Shown piece after piece: positions 35,533 to 44,226 of a stretch of DNA of 64,000 bases. Source of the stretch: RGIG5612 sp963589005 (GTDB taxonomy: Bacteria; Bacillota; Clostridia; Lachnospirales; Lachnospiraceae). Below the pieces are notes generated by a model. It worked only from the letters and a program-made list of their open reading frames with translations, made no database searches and was not told the DNA's origin. The position numbers and the translations under genes are program-made. Numbering within the stretch: position 1 is the stretch's first letter; the number at the start of each line of letters is the position of its first letter. The stretch lies in contig CAVAJR010000001.1 in NCBI GenBank assembly GCA_963589005.1, positions 62,001 through 126,000 of the forward strand. The letters are read 5' to 3'.

Positions 35533-36465
35533 ATGGATGAAAGATTGATATGTCTTGCATGTCTGGTAATAGGATATGGTTTCGGACTTCTTCAGATCGC
35601 TCATATTTATTCTAAGGCTAAGAATGTAAATATAAGAGAAAAGGGCAGCGGTAATGCCGGAACTACCAACATGTTCCGTGTTATGGGAATAAGAGCCGGC
35701 ATAATAACGCTTATAGGAGACTGCGCAAAATGTGTTGCCGCAGTAATACTGACCAGGCTTATATTCATAACAGGTCTGCATTTTAATATTGACCCGACGG
35801 CGCTGGCACTTTATACAGGATTTGGCTGTGTGCTGGGACATGACTTTCCGTTTTATTTTCATTTCAAGGGCGGCAAGGGCATGGCAACAACAGCCGCGCT
35901 TATCTGCTGTCTCGGAAGCTGGCAGATGATAGTGATCGGTGTTGTTATCTTCTTCTCAACTGTAATAATCACCAAATACGTATCCCTGGGTTCGATGCTT
36001 ACGGTAAGTGCATCAGCCCTTGAATTTATCATATTTACCATTGTCGGCTGGATCAAAGTAGATATCAGCTGGCTGGCTGACTGCTATGTGATATTTATAA
36101 TTCTTGCACTTCTTCTTCTGTACCAGCACAGGAAGAATATTGCACGCCTGAAGGAACACAAGGAAACCAAATTCTTCTTCCGTACATCTAAGCAGATAGA
36201 AGAAGCAGAAGCAGCCCATCGCAAGGAACAGCTTGAGGCCAAGGTTGAATATGTTCAGCAAAAGACTGAGAAGAAGGTCGACAAATTGCAAAGCAAAACT
36301 GAACGTAAGGTAGAGAAGGTTCAAAACAAGGCTGCATATAAAGAAAAGAAGGCACAGATCAAGGCAGAATATAAGCAGGAAACGAACAAGAACTGGGCAG
36401 GCAAGATTGCAGATCATGCGCCTCAGTCATTTAAGCAGAAAGAAAATCCGGACGATGCAGAATAA
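35533..36465 (+). CDS. plsY: Glycerol-3-phosphate acyltransferase PlsY with charged C-terminal extension
   Basis: PlsY moves the acyl group from acyl-phosphate to glycerol-3-phosphate, the first step of phospholipid synthesis. The membrane domain (about 1-205) has the three family motifs: GSGNAGTTNMFRVMG, GHDFPFYFHFKGGKGMATT and, weaker, the later helix loop. Usual PlsY is about 200 aa; this is 310 aa because of roughly 100 extra residues rich in Lys, Glu and Gln in heptad-like order (KTEKKVDKLQSKTERKVEKV), probably a cytoplasmic coiled coil. It is between der and a MutS-like gene and overlaps the latter by 11 nt. Confidence 0.92.
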   Translation: MDERLICLACLVIGYGFGLLQIAHIYSKAKNVNIREKGSGNAGTTNMFRVMGIRAGIITLIGDCAKCVAAVILTRLIFITGLHFNIDPTALALYTGFGCVLGHDFPFYFHFKGGKGMATTAALICCLGSWQMIVIGVVIFFSTVIITKYVSLGSMLTVSASALEFIIFTIVGWIKVDISWLADCYVIFIILALLLLYQHRKNIARLKEHKETKFFFRTSKQIEEAEAAHRKEQLEAKVEYVQQKTEKKVDKLQSKTERKVEKVQNKAAYKEKKAQIKAEYKQETNKNWAGKIADHAPQSFKQKENPDDAE

Positions 36466-37933
36466 TAATTATATTGATGATATTACCTGGAATGACCTGT
36501 CTATGGAACAGGTCTATGAGAAGATAAATTCAGCCGACTCCTCGGTAGGCCAGGAATATCTGAAGAAGATCCTGCGAACAACAACATGCGATCAGAACAT
36601 GTTAGAAAAACGTTCCGCAAGAGCAAAATGGCTTACTTCAAATGCTGATACAAAAGCCAGACTTAGGAAGTGTTTCAAGGAATTGGGCAAGACCAAGAAG
36701 ATATCCTTATATGATTACATCTTCAGATTCAATGAAATAAAGCCAGCATCCAATTTAATACATTATCTTCTTATAATACTCTTACTGGCGGCAATTGCCC
36801 TTATATTTATAAACCCGGTGGCAGGCGTTCTGGCAGTTGTTGTAATGTTCGCAATTAATATATCCACATATTTTAAATTTAAAGCACAGATAGAAGCATA
36901 CTTCATGTGCTTTAAATATATAGTCAGGATGCTGCAGACAGCAACGAAGATATGCAAGATCAACATACCTGCGGGCAGCGAGGTTGGAGAATTAATTCAG
37001 ACGCTTAGCAGGGACGTTAAGCAGCTGGCAGCAATAAAGAGAGGCTCGTGGCTTCTTACCAACAGTGTGTCAGGTTCGCTGGTGGATGTTCTGATGGATT
37101 ATATCAGGATGCTGTTCCATGTTGATATAATAAGATTCAACAGCATGCGCAAAATTGCAGAAACTAAGGCTTCGATAATTGATGAACTGTTCTGCACACT
37201 GGGAGAACTAGAGGCGGATATATGTATCTCTGATTACAGAGAGAGTATTGACGGCTGGTGTGAACCTTCTATTGACAGAGATACTAAGGGCGTGTCAGCC
37301 TGCGGTATGTATCATCCTTTAACCATCGAAACAGTTAAAAATGATATGAATTTCAGCAGGTCAGTATTGCTTACAGGCTCAAATGCCTCCGGCAAATCAA
37401 CATTTCTGAAGCAGCTGGCGATCAATCAGATATTTGCACAGACAATATATACCTGTCTTGCAGACGAATTTCGTACATGTTTCTACCATGTTATGTCTTC
37501 AATGGCTCTTACAGATAATATTCTGGGAAATGAGAGCTATTTCATAGTTGAGATCAAATCGCTTAAGAGAATATTGGACGCAGTAGATGACAGCGAGGGG
37601 GCAGTGCCTGTTATGTGCTTTATTGATGAGGTCTTAAGGGGCACCAATACTAAGGAAAGGATTGCGGCATCAAGCCAGATTTTAAGAAATCTATCCGGCA
37701 GGAATGCATTGTGCCTTGCAGCAACTCACGACATTGAGCTTACATCACTGCTTTCTGACCAGATGGACAATTATCATTTCGAGGAGTATGTGAATGGCAA
37801 TGATGTGAATTTTGATTATAAGATCAAAAAGGGACCTGCAATGACGCATAATGCGATAAAGCTTATGCAGTCATACGGATTTGACAGGGATATAACAGAA
37901 AATGCGATTCAGATGCTGGAAGATACATTGTAA
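36455..37933 (+). CDS. Membrane-associated MutS-like ATPase
   Basis: A 492-aa protein whose C-terminal part is a MutS-type ATPase: Walker A GSNASGKST (G308-T316, K314), Walker B MCFIDEVLRGTN and the signature region ATHDIEL. The mismatch-recognition and connector domains of MutS are absent. Two hydrophobic segments (about 100-140) suggest membrane anchoring, unusual for a MutS relative. Such proteins are annotated as 'MutS family' in Clostridia with unknown role; DNA mismatch repair is not supported. The ATG at 36455 is chosen (start MQNNNYIDD), overlapping plsY by 11 nt; the open frame begins at 36407. Confidence 0.75.
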   Translation: MQNNNYIDDITWNDLSMEQVYEKINSADSSVGQEYLKKILRTTTCDQNMLEKRSARAKWLTSNADTKARLRKCFKELGKTKKISLYDYIFRFNEIKPASNLIHYLLIILLLAAIALIFINPVAGVLAVVVMFAINISTYFKFKAQIEAYFMCFKYIVRMLQTATKICKINIPAGSEVGELIQTLSRDVKQLAAIKRGSWLLTNSVSGSLVDVLMDYIRMLFHVDIIRFNSMRKIAETKASIIDELFCTLGELEADICISDYRESIDGWCEPSIDRDTKGVSACGMYHPLTIETVKNDMNFSRSVLLTGSNASGKSTFLKQLAINQIFAQTIYTCLADEFRTCFYHVMSSMALTDNILGNESYFIVEIKSLKRILDAVDDSEGAVPVMCFIDEVLRGTNTKERIAASSQILRNLSGRNALCLAATHDIELTSLLSDQMDNYHFEEYVNGNDVNFDYKIKKGPAMTHNAIKLMQSYGFDRDITENAIQMLEDTL

Positions 37934-37955
37934 TAAAAAGTTTAGAAATGTTTTG

Positions 37956-37984
37956 TTTACAACTTACAGCCGTAGGGGTAGAAT
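37956..37984 (+). promoter_or_regulatory. Promoter of the uracil/xanthine permease gene
   Basis: TTTACA (37956-37961), 17-nt spacer, TAGAAT (37979-37984), about 43 nt before the start. No purine riboswitch or PyrR-type leader is visible. Confidence 0.7.
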
Positions 37985-38026
37985 AGGCAAGGTTTTGTGT
38001 GTAAAACGTATAGGAGGGAAATTTTT

Positions 38027-39361
38027 ATGAAGTTAATTTACGATGTTGATGACAGGCCGTCATTTGGCAAGGTACTGCTATTTGCTCTTCAGCAGCTTCT
38101 GGCAATTCTAGCCGCAACTATCGCAGTTCCATCTGTTGTAGGGAATGGCATGAGCCAGAGTGCAGCCTTGTTTGGAGCCGGAGTAGGTACCATTACTTAT
38201 CTGCTCTTTACCAAATTCAAGAGCCCGGTATTCCTTGGTTCTTCATTCGCATTTATCGGATCAATGTCCGCAGCATTTGGCGGGGCAGCCAGCATGGCAT
38301 TGGGATATCTGGGACTTATAATCGGTGCCGCAATGGCAGGATTGGTTTATGTTATCATTGCGATAGCTGTCAAATGTGCAGGAGTAAAGTGGATTGATTA
38401 TCTTATGCCTCCTGTAGTTATAGGACCTACGGTTGCGATCATCGGTCTGTCACTGGCTGGAAATGCTGTATCAGACGCATTAGGCGGAGCAGTCAATGAA
38501 TCAGGTGCCTATGTTATGAATGCAAATGGCTGGGTAAGCCTTATATGTGCGCTGGTAACCCTCGTGGTTGTATGCATTTGCTCAGTATTCGGCAAGAAGC
38601 TCATGAAGCTGATCCCGTTTATTATAGGAATCTGTGCAGGATACATTCTGGCAGTTATCTTTACACTTATAGGCAATGCCACAGGCAATGAAGCGCTTCA
38701 GGTTGTTGATTTTTCAGCATTCTCTAATATGCAATGGGTTCCGGATTTCACATTCCTTACTGCAGTAAAGGGATTCGATGAACTGAGCGGAACATATATT
38801 GCAACTATTGCGGTTGCATATGTACCGGTTGCATTTGTAGTATTTGCAGAGCATCTGGCAGACCACAAGAACCTCTCAAGTGTAATCGGAAGAGAACTGC
38901 TTGAGGATCCTGGTCTTCACAGAACTCTTCTGGGCGATGGCGTCGGCTCATTCGTAGGTGCTATATTCGGCGGATGCCCTAATACAACATATGGCGAATC
39001 AGTAGGCTGTGTTGCTATTACAGGCAATGCTTCCGTAGTTACAATCCTGGCAACGGCTATTATGGCCATCGTTGCATCATTCGTGGGCCCATTCGTTACA
39101 TTCCTGTCAACAATTCCTGGCTGTGTAATGGGAGGTGTATGTATTACATTGTATGGTTTCATCGCTGTATCAGGTCTTAAGATGCTGCAGCCGGTTGACC
39201 TTAATGATAACAGCAATCTGTTCACCGCATCGGTTATCTTTATTGCAGGTATCGGCGGAATGGCACTTCAGATCGGTGAGGTTAAGCTTACAGAGATTGC
39301 AGTTGCACTGATTCTCGGTATTGTTGTTAACCTGATCCTTAGAAAAAGAGATAAAAAATAA
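38027..39361 (+). CDS. Uracil/xanthine permease (NCS2 family)
   Basis: A 444-aa nucleobase:cation symporter of the NCS2 family, related to UraA. About 12-14 helices are visible. Family marks include FALQQLLAILAATIAVP at the start, PPVVIGPTVAIIGLSLA, and GCPNTTYGESVGCVAITGNAS, which holds the QNNG-like binding segment. Uracil is the likeliest substrate by similarity to UraA, but xanthine is possible. AGGAGGG lies 8 nt ahead of the ATG at 38027; the open frame starts at 37997. A terminator follows. Confidence 0.9.
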   Translation: MKLIYDVDDRPSFGKVLLFALQQLLAILAATIAVPSVVGNGMSQSAALFGAGVGTITYLLFTKFKSPVFLGSSFAFIGSMSAAFGGAASMALGYLGLIIGAAMAGLVYVIIAIAVKCAGVKWIDYLMPPVVIGPTVAIIGLSLAGNAVSDALGGAVNESGAYVMNANGWVSLICALVTLVVVCICSVFGKKLMKLIPFIIGICAGYILAVIFTLIGNATGNEALQVVDFSAFSNMQWVPDFTFLTAVKGFDELSGTYIATIAVAYVPVAFVVFAEHLADHKNLSSVIGRELLEDPGLHRTLLGDGVGSFVGAIFGGCPNTTYGESVGCVAITGNASVVTILATAIMAIVASFVGPFVTFLSTIPGCVMGGVCITLYGFIAVSGLKMLQPVDLNDNSNLFTASVIFIAGIGGMALQIGEVKLTEIAVALILGIVVNLILRKRDKK

Positions 39362-39385
39362 AAATAATTGACAATGGTTTTAAAC

Positions 39386-39421
39386 AAAGCTGTCACATAT
39401 GTTACGATGTGGCAGCTTTTT
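39386..39421 (+). terminator. Terminator between the permease and the convergent decarboxylase gene
   Basis: AAAGCTGTCACAT (39386-39398) pairs with ATGTGGCAGCTTT (39407-39419) and runs into TTTTT. The stem has A's on its 5' side, so it may serve both converging genes. Confidence 0.88.
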
Positions 39422-39425
39422 GCTG

Positions 39426-40988
39426 TCAGTCAATAACTGAGATCCGGGTAATATTATAATGTCTGAAGATCGGCATGGCAGAGTCCGAAATGACTTCACC
39501 ACAGACTACTACAGGAATTGCCGGAGGGCAGGTGATCGCTGTATCAGCGCATATCATGCCTACAGCCTCATCTACAGAAACCTCGCGTGAATTGCTCAGG
39601 AAGGCTTCTCTTACAGACACAGCCTGAACAGGTCTAAGAATCGGCAGAGTATGGATGTCATTAAAGCCGCTTTGAATTGTCTTAATCTTGAATGCTGCTG
39701 CAATATTTTTCAGCGCCTTGCATAATCTGTCTAAATCATCTTCACTGTTATCAGGAGAAATCATTAGAACTACAAAGTCCGGGTCAGCATATTCACATTC
39801 AATCTTATATTTTCTTAATTCCTCGGCGAGAGTTTTACCCTCCATCCCGGATCTTGGGGCGTATATTGTAATCTTGCAAGGCTCGAAGATATAATTGTCC
39901 AAAGCATTATGATCATTATCTGGTGAGCCTGGACTGTTCATGACCGCACAATCTGATCTGCATGAATTGCGTACGGCTGAGTTGTTTATCCTGCAATGAT
40001 CATTTGCCGGCAGATTATCTGACATGATAATGAAGCTGCAATCGGTTATGAGTTTTTTGCATTTGTTGATTTTATTTATACATTCGGATAATCTGTGAGG
40101 CCAGTCGCCTGACAGATATTCATTTACTTTATCCAGTGATTGAAGCAATAGATAAGATGGGCTGGTGGAGCCGAACATTGATAATGCCCTTCGTGCGTTA
40201 GATATGCATGACACAGGTGCATTATTACTTATGTGAAGATATGCACATCCGGTAAGGGCTGGCAGAGTCTTATGAGCCGAATCACAGCACATGTCTGCAC
40301 CCAGGTCTATGGGATGGAGCGGCTGTTCAAGAAAATGAAGATAAGCCCCGTGCGCATTATCTACCAGAAGCATGATGCCATATTCGTGAACAACTTCCGA
40401 GATAGCCTTGATATCTGCAATATTGCCCAGATAATCAGGCGATGTTATATAAACGGCAGCAGGTTTAACCTCCATTGAAGCGAGGGCATCCTGTACCTGC
40501 CTTGCACTAATGTGACACGAACACAGAGAATATGAAGAGTTCTCGGGATATAACCATTTAATATCGAGATCCAGCAGAGCAGCTGCAGTTATAAATGCCC
40601 TGTGTACATTCCTTGCGGCCAGAATAACAGGTCTGTAAGGAGAATGAAAATATCCTGAGTCAGAGCAGCTTTTAGTAATGTTTTTTACTGGATTTGTGGT
40701 GTTATCTGACTTAAAACACGTCGCCAGGGCAAGCATTGCTCTTATGCATTGGCTTGATCCTTCAGTAGAATAAAAGGTGGCAGCAGTTCCGAACAGCTCA
40801 GAGGCATATTTTTCACTTTCAAGGATCACTCCGGAGGCTTCATACAGCGAATCAGCACCCTTTATTTCGGTGATATCATGGGGATATAATCCCTTATGTC
40901 CGGGCATATGAAAACGAGCTGTGCCGGACAGGGCATAGCTGTGAACGAAGTCGCATATGGGAGTTGGAAATGTCGTATCGTTCATCAT
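39426..40988 (-). CDS. Orn/Lys/Arg decarboxylase family protein
   Basis: A 520-aa PLP decarboxylase of the type used for arginine, lysine or ornithine (fold type I). Family marks: ARFHMPGHKG near the start, STEGSSQ, VDNAHGAYLHF, and the PLP lysine in DSAHKTLPALTG. The C-terminal domain has PVQAVSVREAFLS. Between about residue 335 and 375 is a Cys/Asn-rich insert (NDHCRINNSAVRNSCRSDCA) that is not part of the usual fold. The substrate cannot be set from sequence. The start lacks an obvious ribosome binding site. It lies downstream of the SCIFF maturase gene in the same direction, with repeat copy D between. Confidence 0.85.
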   Translation of the reverse strand: MMNDTTFPTPICDFVHSYALSGTARFHMPGHKGLYPHDITEIKGADSLYEASGVILESEKYASELFGTAATFYSTEGSSQCIRAMLALATCFKSDNTTNPVKNITKSCSDSGYFHSPYRPVILAARNVHRAFITAAALLDLDIKWLYPENSSYSLCSCHISARQVQDALASMEVKPAAVYITSPDYLGNIADIKAISEVVHEYGIMLLVDNAHGAYLHFLEQPLHPIDLGADMCCDSAHKTLPALTGCAYLHISNNAPVSCISNARRALSMFGSTSPSYLLLQSLDKVNEYLSGDWPHRLSECINKINKCKKLITDCSFIIMSDNLPANDHCRINNSAVRNSCRSDCAVMNSPGSPDNDHNALDNYIFEPCKITIYAPRSGMEGKTLAEELRKYKIECEYADPDFVVLMISPDNSEDDLDRLCKALKNIAAAFKIKTIQSGFNDIHTLPILRPVQAVSVREAFLSNSREVSVDEAVGMICADTAITCPPAIPVVVCGEVISDSAMPIFRHYNITRISVID

Positions 40989-41009
40989 AACAGTTACTGA
41001 TTATAAAGG

Positions 41010-41114
41010 CAGCTGCAGCGCACCGTGAATATCGGCGTAGCAGCCACTGTTCGAAAACGCCTTCGCTGATTGTTTTCTCGCAGTGGCTGCGCCGTCCCAG
41101 CGCGCGAGCAGCTG
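41010..41114 (+). repeat. Dispersed inverted repeat, copy D
   Basis: Full-length copy with perfect inner arms: CAGCCACTG (41041-41049) pairs with CAGTGGCTG (41081-41089) and GAAAAC with GTTTTC. The outermost arms are CAGCTGC (41010-41016) and GCAGCTG (41108-41114), unlike those of other copies yet self-complementary. It lies between two minus-strand genes and keeps the same strand orientation as the other copies. Confidence 0.85.
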
Positions 41115-41131
41115 ACTTTTGTTGCTTTAAT

Positions 41132-42514
41132 TTAGTCAGTTTCCATCTGCTCCTCGGCCTGCAGCATGATAGCGCATTCAATACGCTTTCTGAATAATTC
41201 ACAGCCCGCCTCATATATGCCGCGGATAGAACCTGATGCATGCAGGGCATTGGCAGCACAGCCGCCGGAGCACCACAGTTTGGCCCAGCAATCGGCACAT
41301 TCAGGACGTGCATATACATTGCATGATCTGAATTCTTCCTGACGCTCGTGATTAGAGATACCGTTCCAGATATCACCGAGCTTGTATGACTCATCGCCCA
41401 CAAATTGATGACATGGATACAGGTCGCCCCATGGAGTTACTGCCATATATTCAGTTCCTGAGCCACAGCCTGAGATACGCTTATAGATGCACGGACCGCC
41501 CTTAAGATCTATCATGTAGTGATAGAAGGTAAATGGACGTCCTTCCTTACGCCTTTGCCGCATAAGCTCAGCCAATTGGTCATATTGATCCTTAATGATT
41601 TCAATGTCCTCAGGTGTAAGAGCCTCCGGGTCATCTTTAGGACAGACAACAGGTTCCATGCTAAGTTCAGTGAAGCCCAGATCCAGCATACATTTAATGT
41701 CATTAAGAAAGTCCGGATTGGCATGCGTAAAGGTTCCGCGCATGTAATAATTCCTGCCGCCTCGTGCAGCAACTAATTTCTGAAATTTTGGAACAACCTT
41801 CTCCCAGCTGCCGTTTCCGGCATAATCAACACGATACCTGTCATGAATTTCTTTTCGTCCATCCAGACTTAATACAACATTACTCATTTCCCTGTTGCAG
41901 AAGTCGATAACATCGTCATCAATAAGAATTCCGTTAGTAGTGAGCGTAAAACGGAAATTCTTATTATGCTGCTGCTCAATGCTGCGGGCATAGAGAACAA
42001 GGTCTTTAACGACTTGCCAGTTCATCAACGGCTCGCCTCCGAAGAAGTCTACCTCAAGATTGTGACGGGTACCTGAATTAGCAATAAGAAAATCAAGAGC
42101 CTGTTTGCCGACTTCGAAGCTCATTACAGCACGTTCACCATTATATTTGCCCTGGCTGGCAAAGCAATATGAGCAGTTAAGGTTGCATGTATGAGCGATA
42201 TGAAGACACAGCGCCTTGATCACATTGCCGCTTCGCTCCTTAAATGTCTGAGCCATAGGCTCGTAAGTGTCAGGAGTAAATAGCTGACCGCTTGCTTCAA
42301 GTGAACGGATATCTTCGAGGCAAATGTGAATGTCATCCTCCGTAACGTCATCCCTGTCGGAATATTTGTTCATTATGGCTGAAATGATCTCAGCCTCGCT
42401 ATGATCTTTATACATGGCAATAATGTCATAGGCAACCTCATCTACGACATGGACAGAGCCTGAGCAGGTGTCCAAAACAATATTCATTCCGCCGGATTTG
42501 TACTGATGCAGCAT
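41132..42514 (-). CDS. scfB: SCIFF peptide radical SAM maturase
   Basis: A 460-aa radical SAM enzyme that forms thioether bonds in the SCIFF (six cysteines in forty-five residues) peptide; Clostridial relatives include CteB. The N-terminal RRE-like region (about 1-90, CSGSVHVVDEVAYDII) binds the precursor. The SAM cluster is C110-xxx-C114-xx-C117 (CNLNCSYCFA). The C-terminal SPASM region has CGSGTEYMAVTPWGDLYPC and CADCWAKLWCSGGCAAN for auxiliary iron-sulfur clusters. GAGAGG precedes the ATG. It follows the precursor gene by about 78 nt, with a terminator hairpin between them. Confidence 0.95.
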   Translation of the reverse strand: MLHQYKSGGMNIVLDTCSGSVHVVDEVAYDIIAMYKDHSEAEIISAIMNKYSDRDDVTEDDIHICLEDIRSLEASGQLFTPDTYEPMAQTFKERSGNVIKALCLHIAHTCNLNCSYCFASQGKYNGERAVMSFEVGKQALDFLIANSGTRHNLEVDFFGGEPLMNWQVVKDLVLYARSIEQQHNKNFRFTLTTNGILIDDDVIDFCNREMSNVVLSLDGRKEIHDRYRVDYAGNGSWEKVVPKFQKLVAARGGRNYYMRGTFTHANPDFLNDIKCMLDLGFTELSMEPVVCPKDDPEALTPEDIEIIKDQYDQLAELMRQRRKEGRPFTFYHYMIDLKGGPCIYKRISGCGSGTEYMAVTPWGDLYPCHQFVGDESYKLGDIWNGISNHERQEEFRSCNVYARPECADCWAKLWCSGGCAANALHASGSIRGIYEAGCELFRKRIECAIMLQAEEQMETD

Positions 42515-42546
42515 AATAAACCTCTCTTTAAAACAAAATCTAACGC

Positions 42547-42574
42547 AAAAGAGCCGCCTGTTTCAAGGCGGCTC
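42547..42574 (-). terminator. Terminator between the SCIFF precursor and maturase genes
   Basis: On the minus strand GAGCCGCCT and AGGCGGCTC (42551-42574) form a perfect 9-bp stem followed by TTTT. It would let the precursor be made in excess over the maturase by partial read-through. Confidence 0.85.
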
Positions 42575-42592
42575 CTTCAATAAACCTTTAAA

Positions 42593-42742
42593 TTATTTCT
42601 CGTTCTTGTTTTCGCACTGCTGATTAGCGATACCGCAGCTTGTCTTGCATGCTGACTGGCATGATGTCTGGCACTCACCGCATCCGCCATTCTTAGCGCT
42701 GTCACAAAGGTTACGAGTTTCAAGAGTATGAATTCTTTCCAT
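42593..42742 (-). CDS. scfA: SCIFF ranthipeptide precursor
   Basis: A 49-aa peptide, MERIHTLETRNLCDSAKNGG followed by a Cys-rich core and an NKNEK tail. The core CGECQTSCQSACKTSC plus a later QQC gives the six conserved SCIFF cysteines (residues 21, 24, 28, 32, 36, 43). A seventh Cys at residue 13 (NLC) lies in the leader-core border. The adjacent maturase links Cys sulfur to nearby residues. The ATG at 42742 is chosen because GGAG lies upstream on the minus strand; the open frame extends to 42784. A consensus promoter sits just upstream. Its biological role is not settled in the literature I know. Confidence 0.94.
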   Translation of the reverse strand: MERIHTLETRNLCDSAKNGGCGECQTSCQSACKTSCGIANQQCENKNEK

Positions 42743-42793
42743 AATGATAATCTCCAAATCAATCTTAAGTATTATTACATTCAAAATCTAAAA

Positions 42794-42822
42794 AAATATA
42801 TCACGCGGATGCAGCAATGTCA
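42794..42822 (-). promoter_or_regulatory. Promoter of the SCIFF operon
   Basis: On the minus strand TTGACA (42822-42817), 17-nt spacer, TATATT (42799-42794), then a T-rich start region, about 50 nt before scfA. Confidence 0.85.
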
Positions 42823-42843
42823 AGAAAGCTGCGACCTGCCGGA

Positions 42844-44226
42844 TCACTGCATATAGGTCATCAATACCCATCCGGAGTATCCATTATATGAAGTATAACC
42901 CCAGTTATTTTCAATCGCAGTAACGGTCAGAGCTGTTCCATTTGGCACAGTTGCATAAGAAATATTTTCGCCGTCAGAAGAAGCTCTGAGTTCCAGTCCG
43001 TCCGGGGCATTAACAACTGTATAAGTCTTGGATGTAATAAATCCATATGTAGGAGCTACAGGCTCGGCATAATAACGAATCCTTGTATATCTGACTGCAA
43101 CCCAGCCGGACTGACCATTGTAGGAAGTATATCCCCAGCCGTTTGAGATCTTGCTGATATTAAGCTGAGTTCCTTCCGGAATTAAGCAATATCTCTGAGA
43201 CGAACCATCAGCAGAAGCCTTGAGGGCAAGTCCCTCGCCTTCGGTATCATATACGGTTACGCTTGCAGCTGTTGTTGCGAGATATGTCGTATTGGCCCAT
43301 CCCTTATGTCCGTTGTAAGATACATAAGCCCAGTCGCCATATATAGCTTCAGCCAGGACAGCGGTTCCGGTAGGAATGTAACCGAAGGTACATGAGCTGA
43401 TAGAAGGCTTGGTCCTTAATTCGAGGCCTTCATTATCAGTATTTAATACAATATAGAACGAAGGTGTGATATATCCTGAAGAAGGCTTATCTGCCAGATA
43501 ACTTCCTGTGACCTTGACATATTGCAGAGAAACCCATCCTGAATATCCACCGTAGGAAGTATATCCCCAACCTGTATTAGTCGTATAATTGATGGTGACA
43601 TTTGTACCCTCGGGTATATATAAATATCTCTGAGAGTTGATATCGGCAGAGGCCTTAAGCGCCAGTCCTTCATTTCCTGTACCATATATAGATGCAGCAA
43701 ATGATGTTGTAGTGAGGTGAGCCAGGTTAGCCCATCCGCTGTTTCCGTTGTAGGATGTATAAGCCCAGTCGCCTGAAATTGCATTTACGACTACAACAGT
43801 ACCGTTAGGGATGGCACCATAGGTGCTGGAGCTGATAGAAGGGCTGACTCTCAGTTCGAGTCCCTCACTATCTGTGCCATATACTGTGTAATATATAGGC
43901 GCGGTATATCCCGATGATGGTTGGTCAGCATTGCAGCTGCCTGATACCTTAGTCCATTCAAGGGCTACCCAGCCGTCATGACCATTATATTCAGTATATC
44001 CCCATCCGTTAACAGAAATCTGTGCTATTGTCAGAGACGCACCGTTCGGGACAGTACACAGTCTTTCAGAATTTGAGTCATATGATTTCCGAAGTGCCAG
44101 TCCTTCGCCGTCCGTATCATATACTGTTACAGTATACGGAGTGCTTGCGGCAAATGAAATTGTCTGGAATAAGCACATTGTAAGGCAAAGAATAATTGCA
44201 AAAATAGTAATACGTGTCTTTTTCAT
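42844..44226 (-). CDS. Secreted protein with six SH3-type repeats
   Basis: A 460-aa exported protein. The signal peptide MKKTRITIFAIILCLTMCLF ends near AASTPYT. The rest is six bacterial SH3-like domains of about 65-70 residues, each with a 'GL.LR/K' strand, a 'P.G' turn and a final 'WGYTSYNGxSGWV' strand. Odd domains (GLALR/K, ...SQRY) and even domains (GLELR, ...SISS) alternate, so the array is three copies of a two-domain unit. SH3b domains usually bind peptidoglycan. No catalytic domain is present. GAGGAGG lies ahead of ATG 44226; the frame opens at 44265. Confidence 0.88.
   Translation of the reverse strand: MKKTRITIFAIILCLTMCLFQTISFAASTPYTVTVYDTDGEGLALRKSYDSNSERLCTVPNGASLTIAQISVNGWGYTEYNGHDGWVALEWTKVSGSCNADQPSSGYTAPIYYTVYGTDSEGLELRVSPSISSSTYGAIPNGTVVVVNAISGDWAYTSYNGNSGWANLAHLTTTSFAASIYGTGNEGLALKASADINSQRYLYIPEGTNVTINYTTNTGWGYTSYGGYSGWVSLQYVKVTGSYLADKPSSGYITPSFYIVLNTDNEGLELRTKPSISSCTFGYIPTGTAVLAEAIYGDWAYVSYNGHKGWANTTYLATTAASVTVYDTEGEGLALKASADGSSQRYCLIPEGTQLNISKISNGWGYTSYNGQSGWVAVRYTRIRYYAEPVAPTYGFITSKTYTVVNAPDGLELRASSDGENISYATVPNGTALTVTAIENNWGYTSYNGYSGWVLMTYMQ

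Noticed and set aside
36455..37933. Calling the MutS-like gene mutS/mutS2
   Set aside because: It lacks the mismatch-binding domain and the Smr domain and has membrane helices, so a repair name would mislead.
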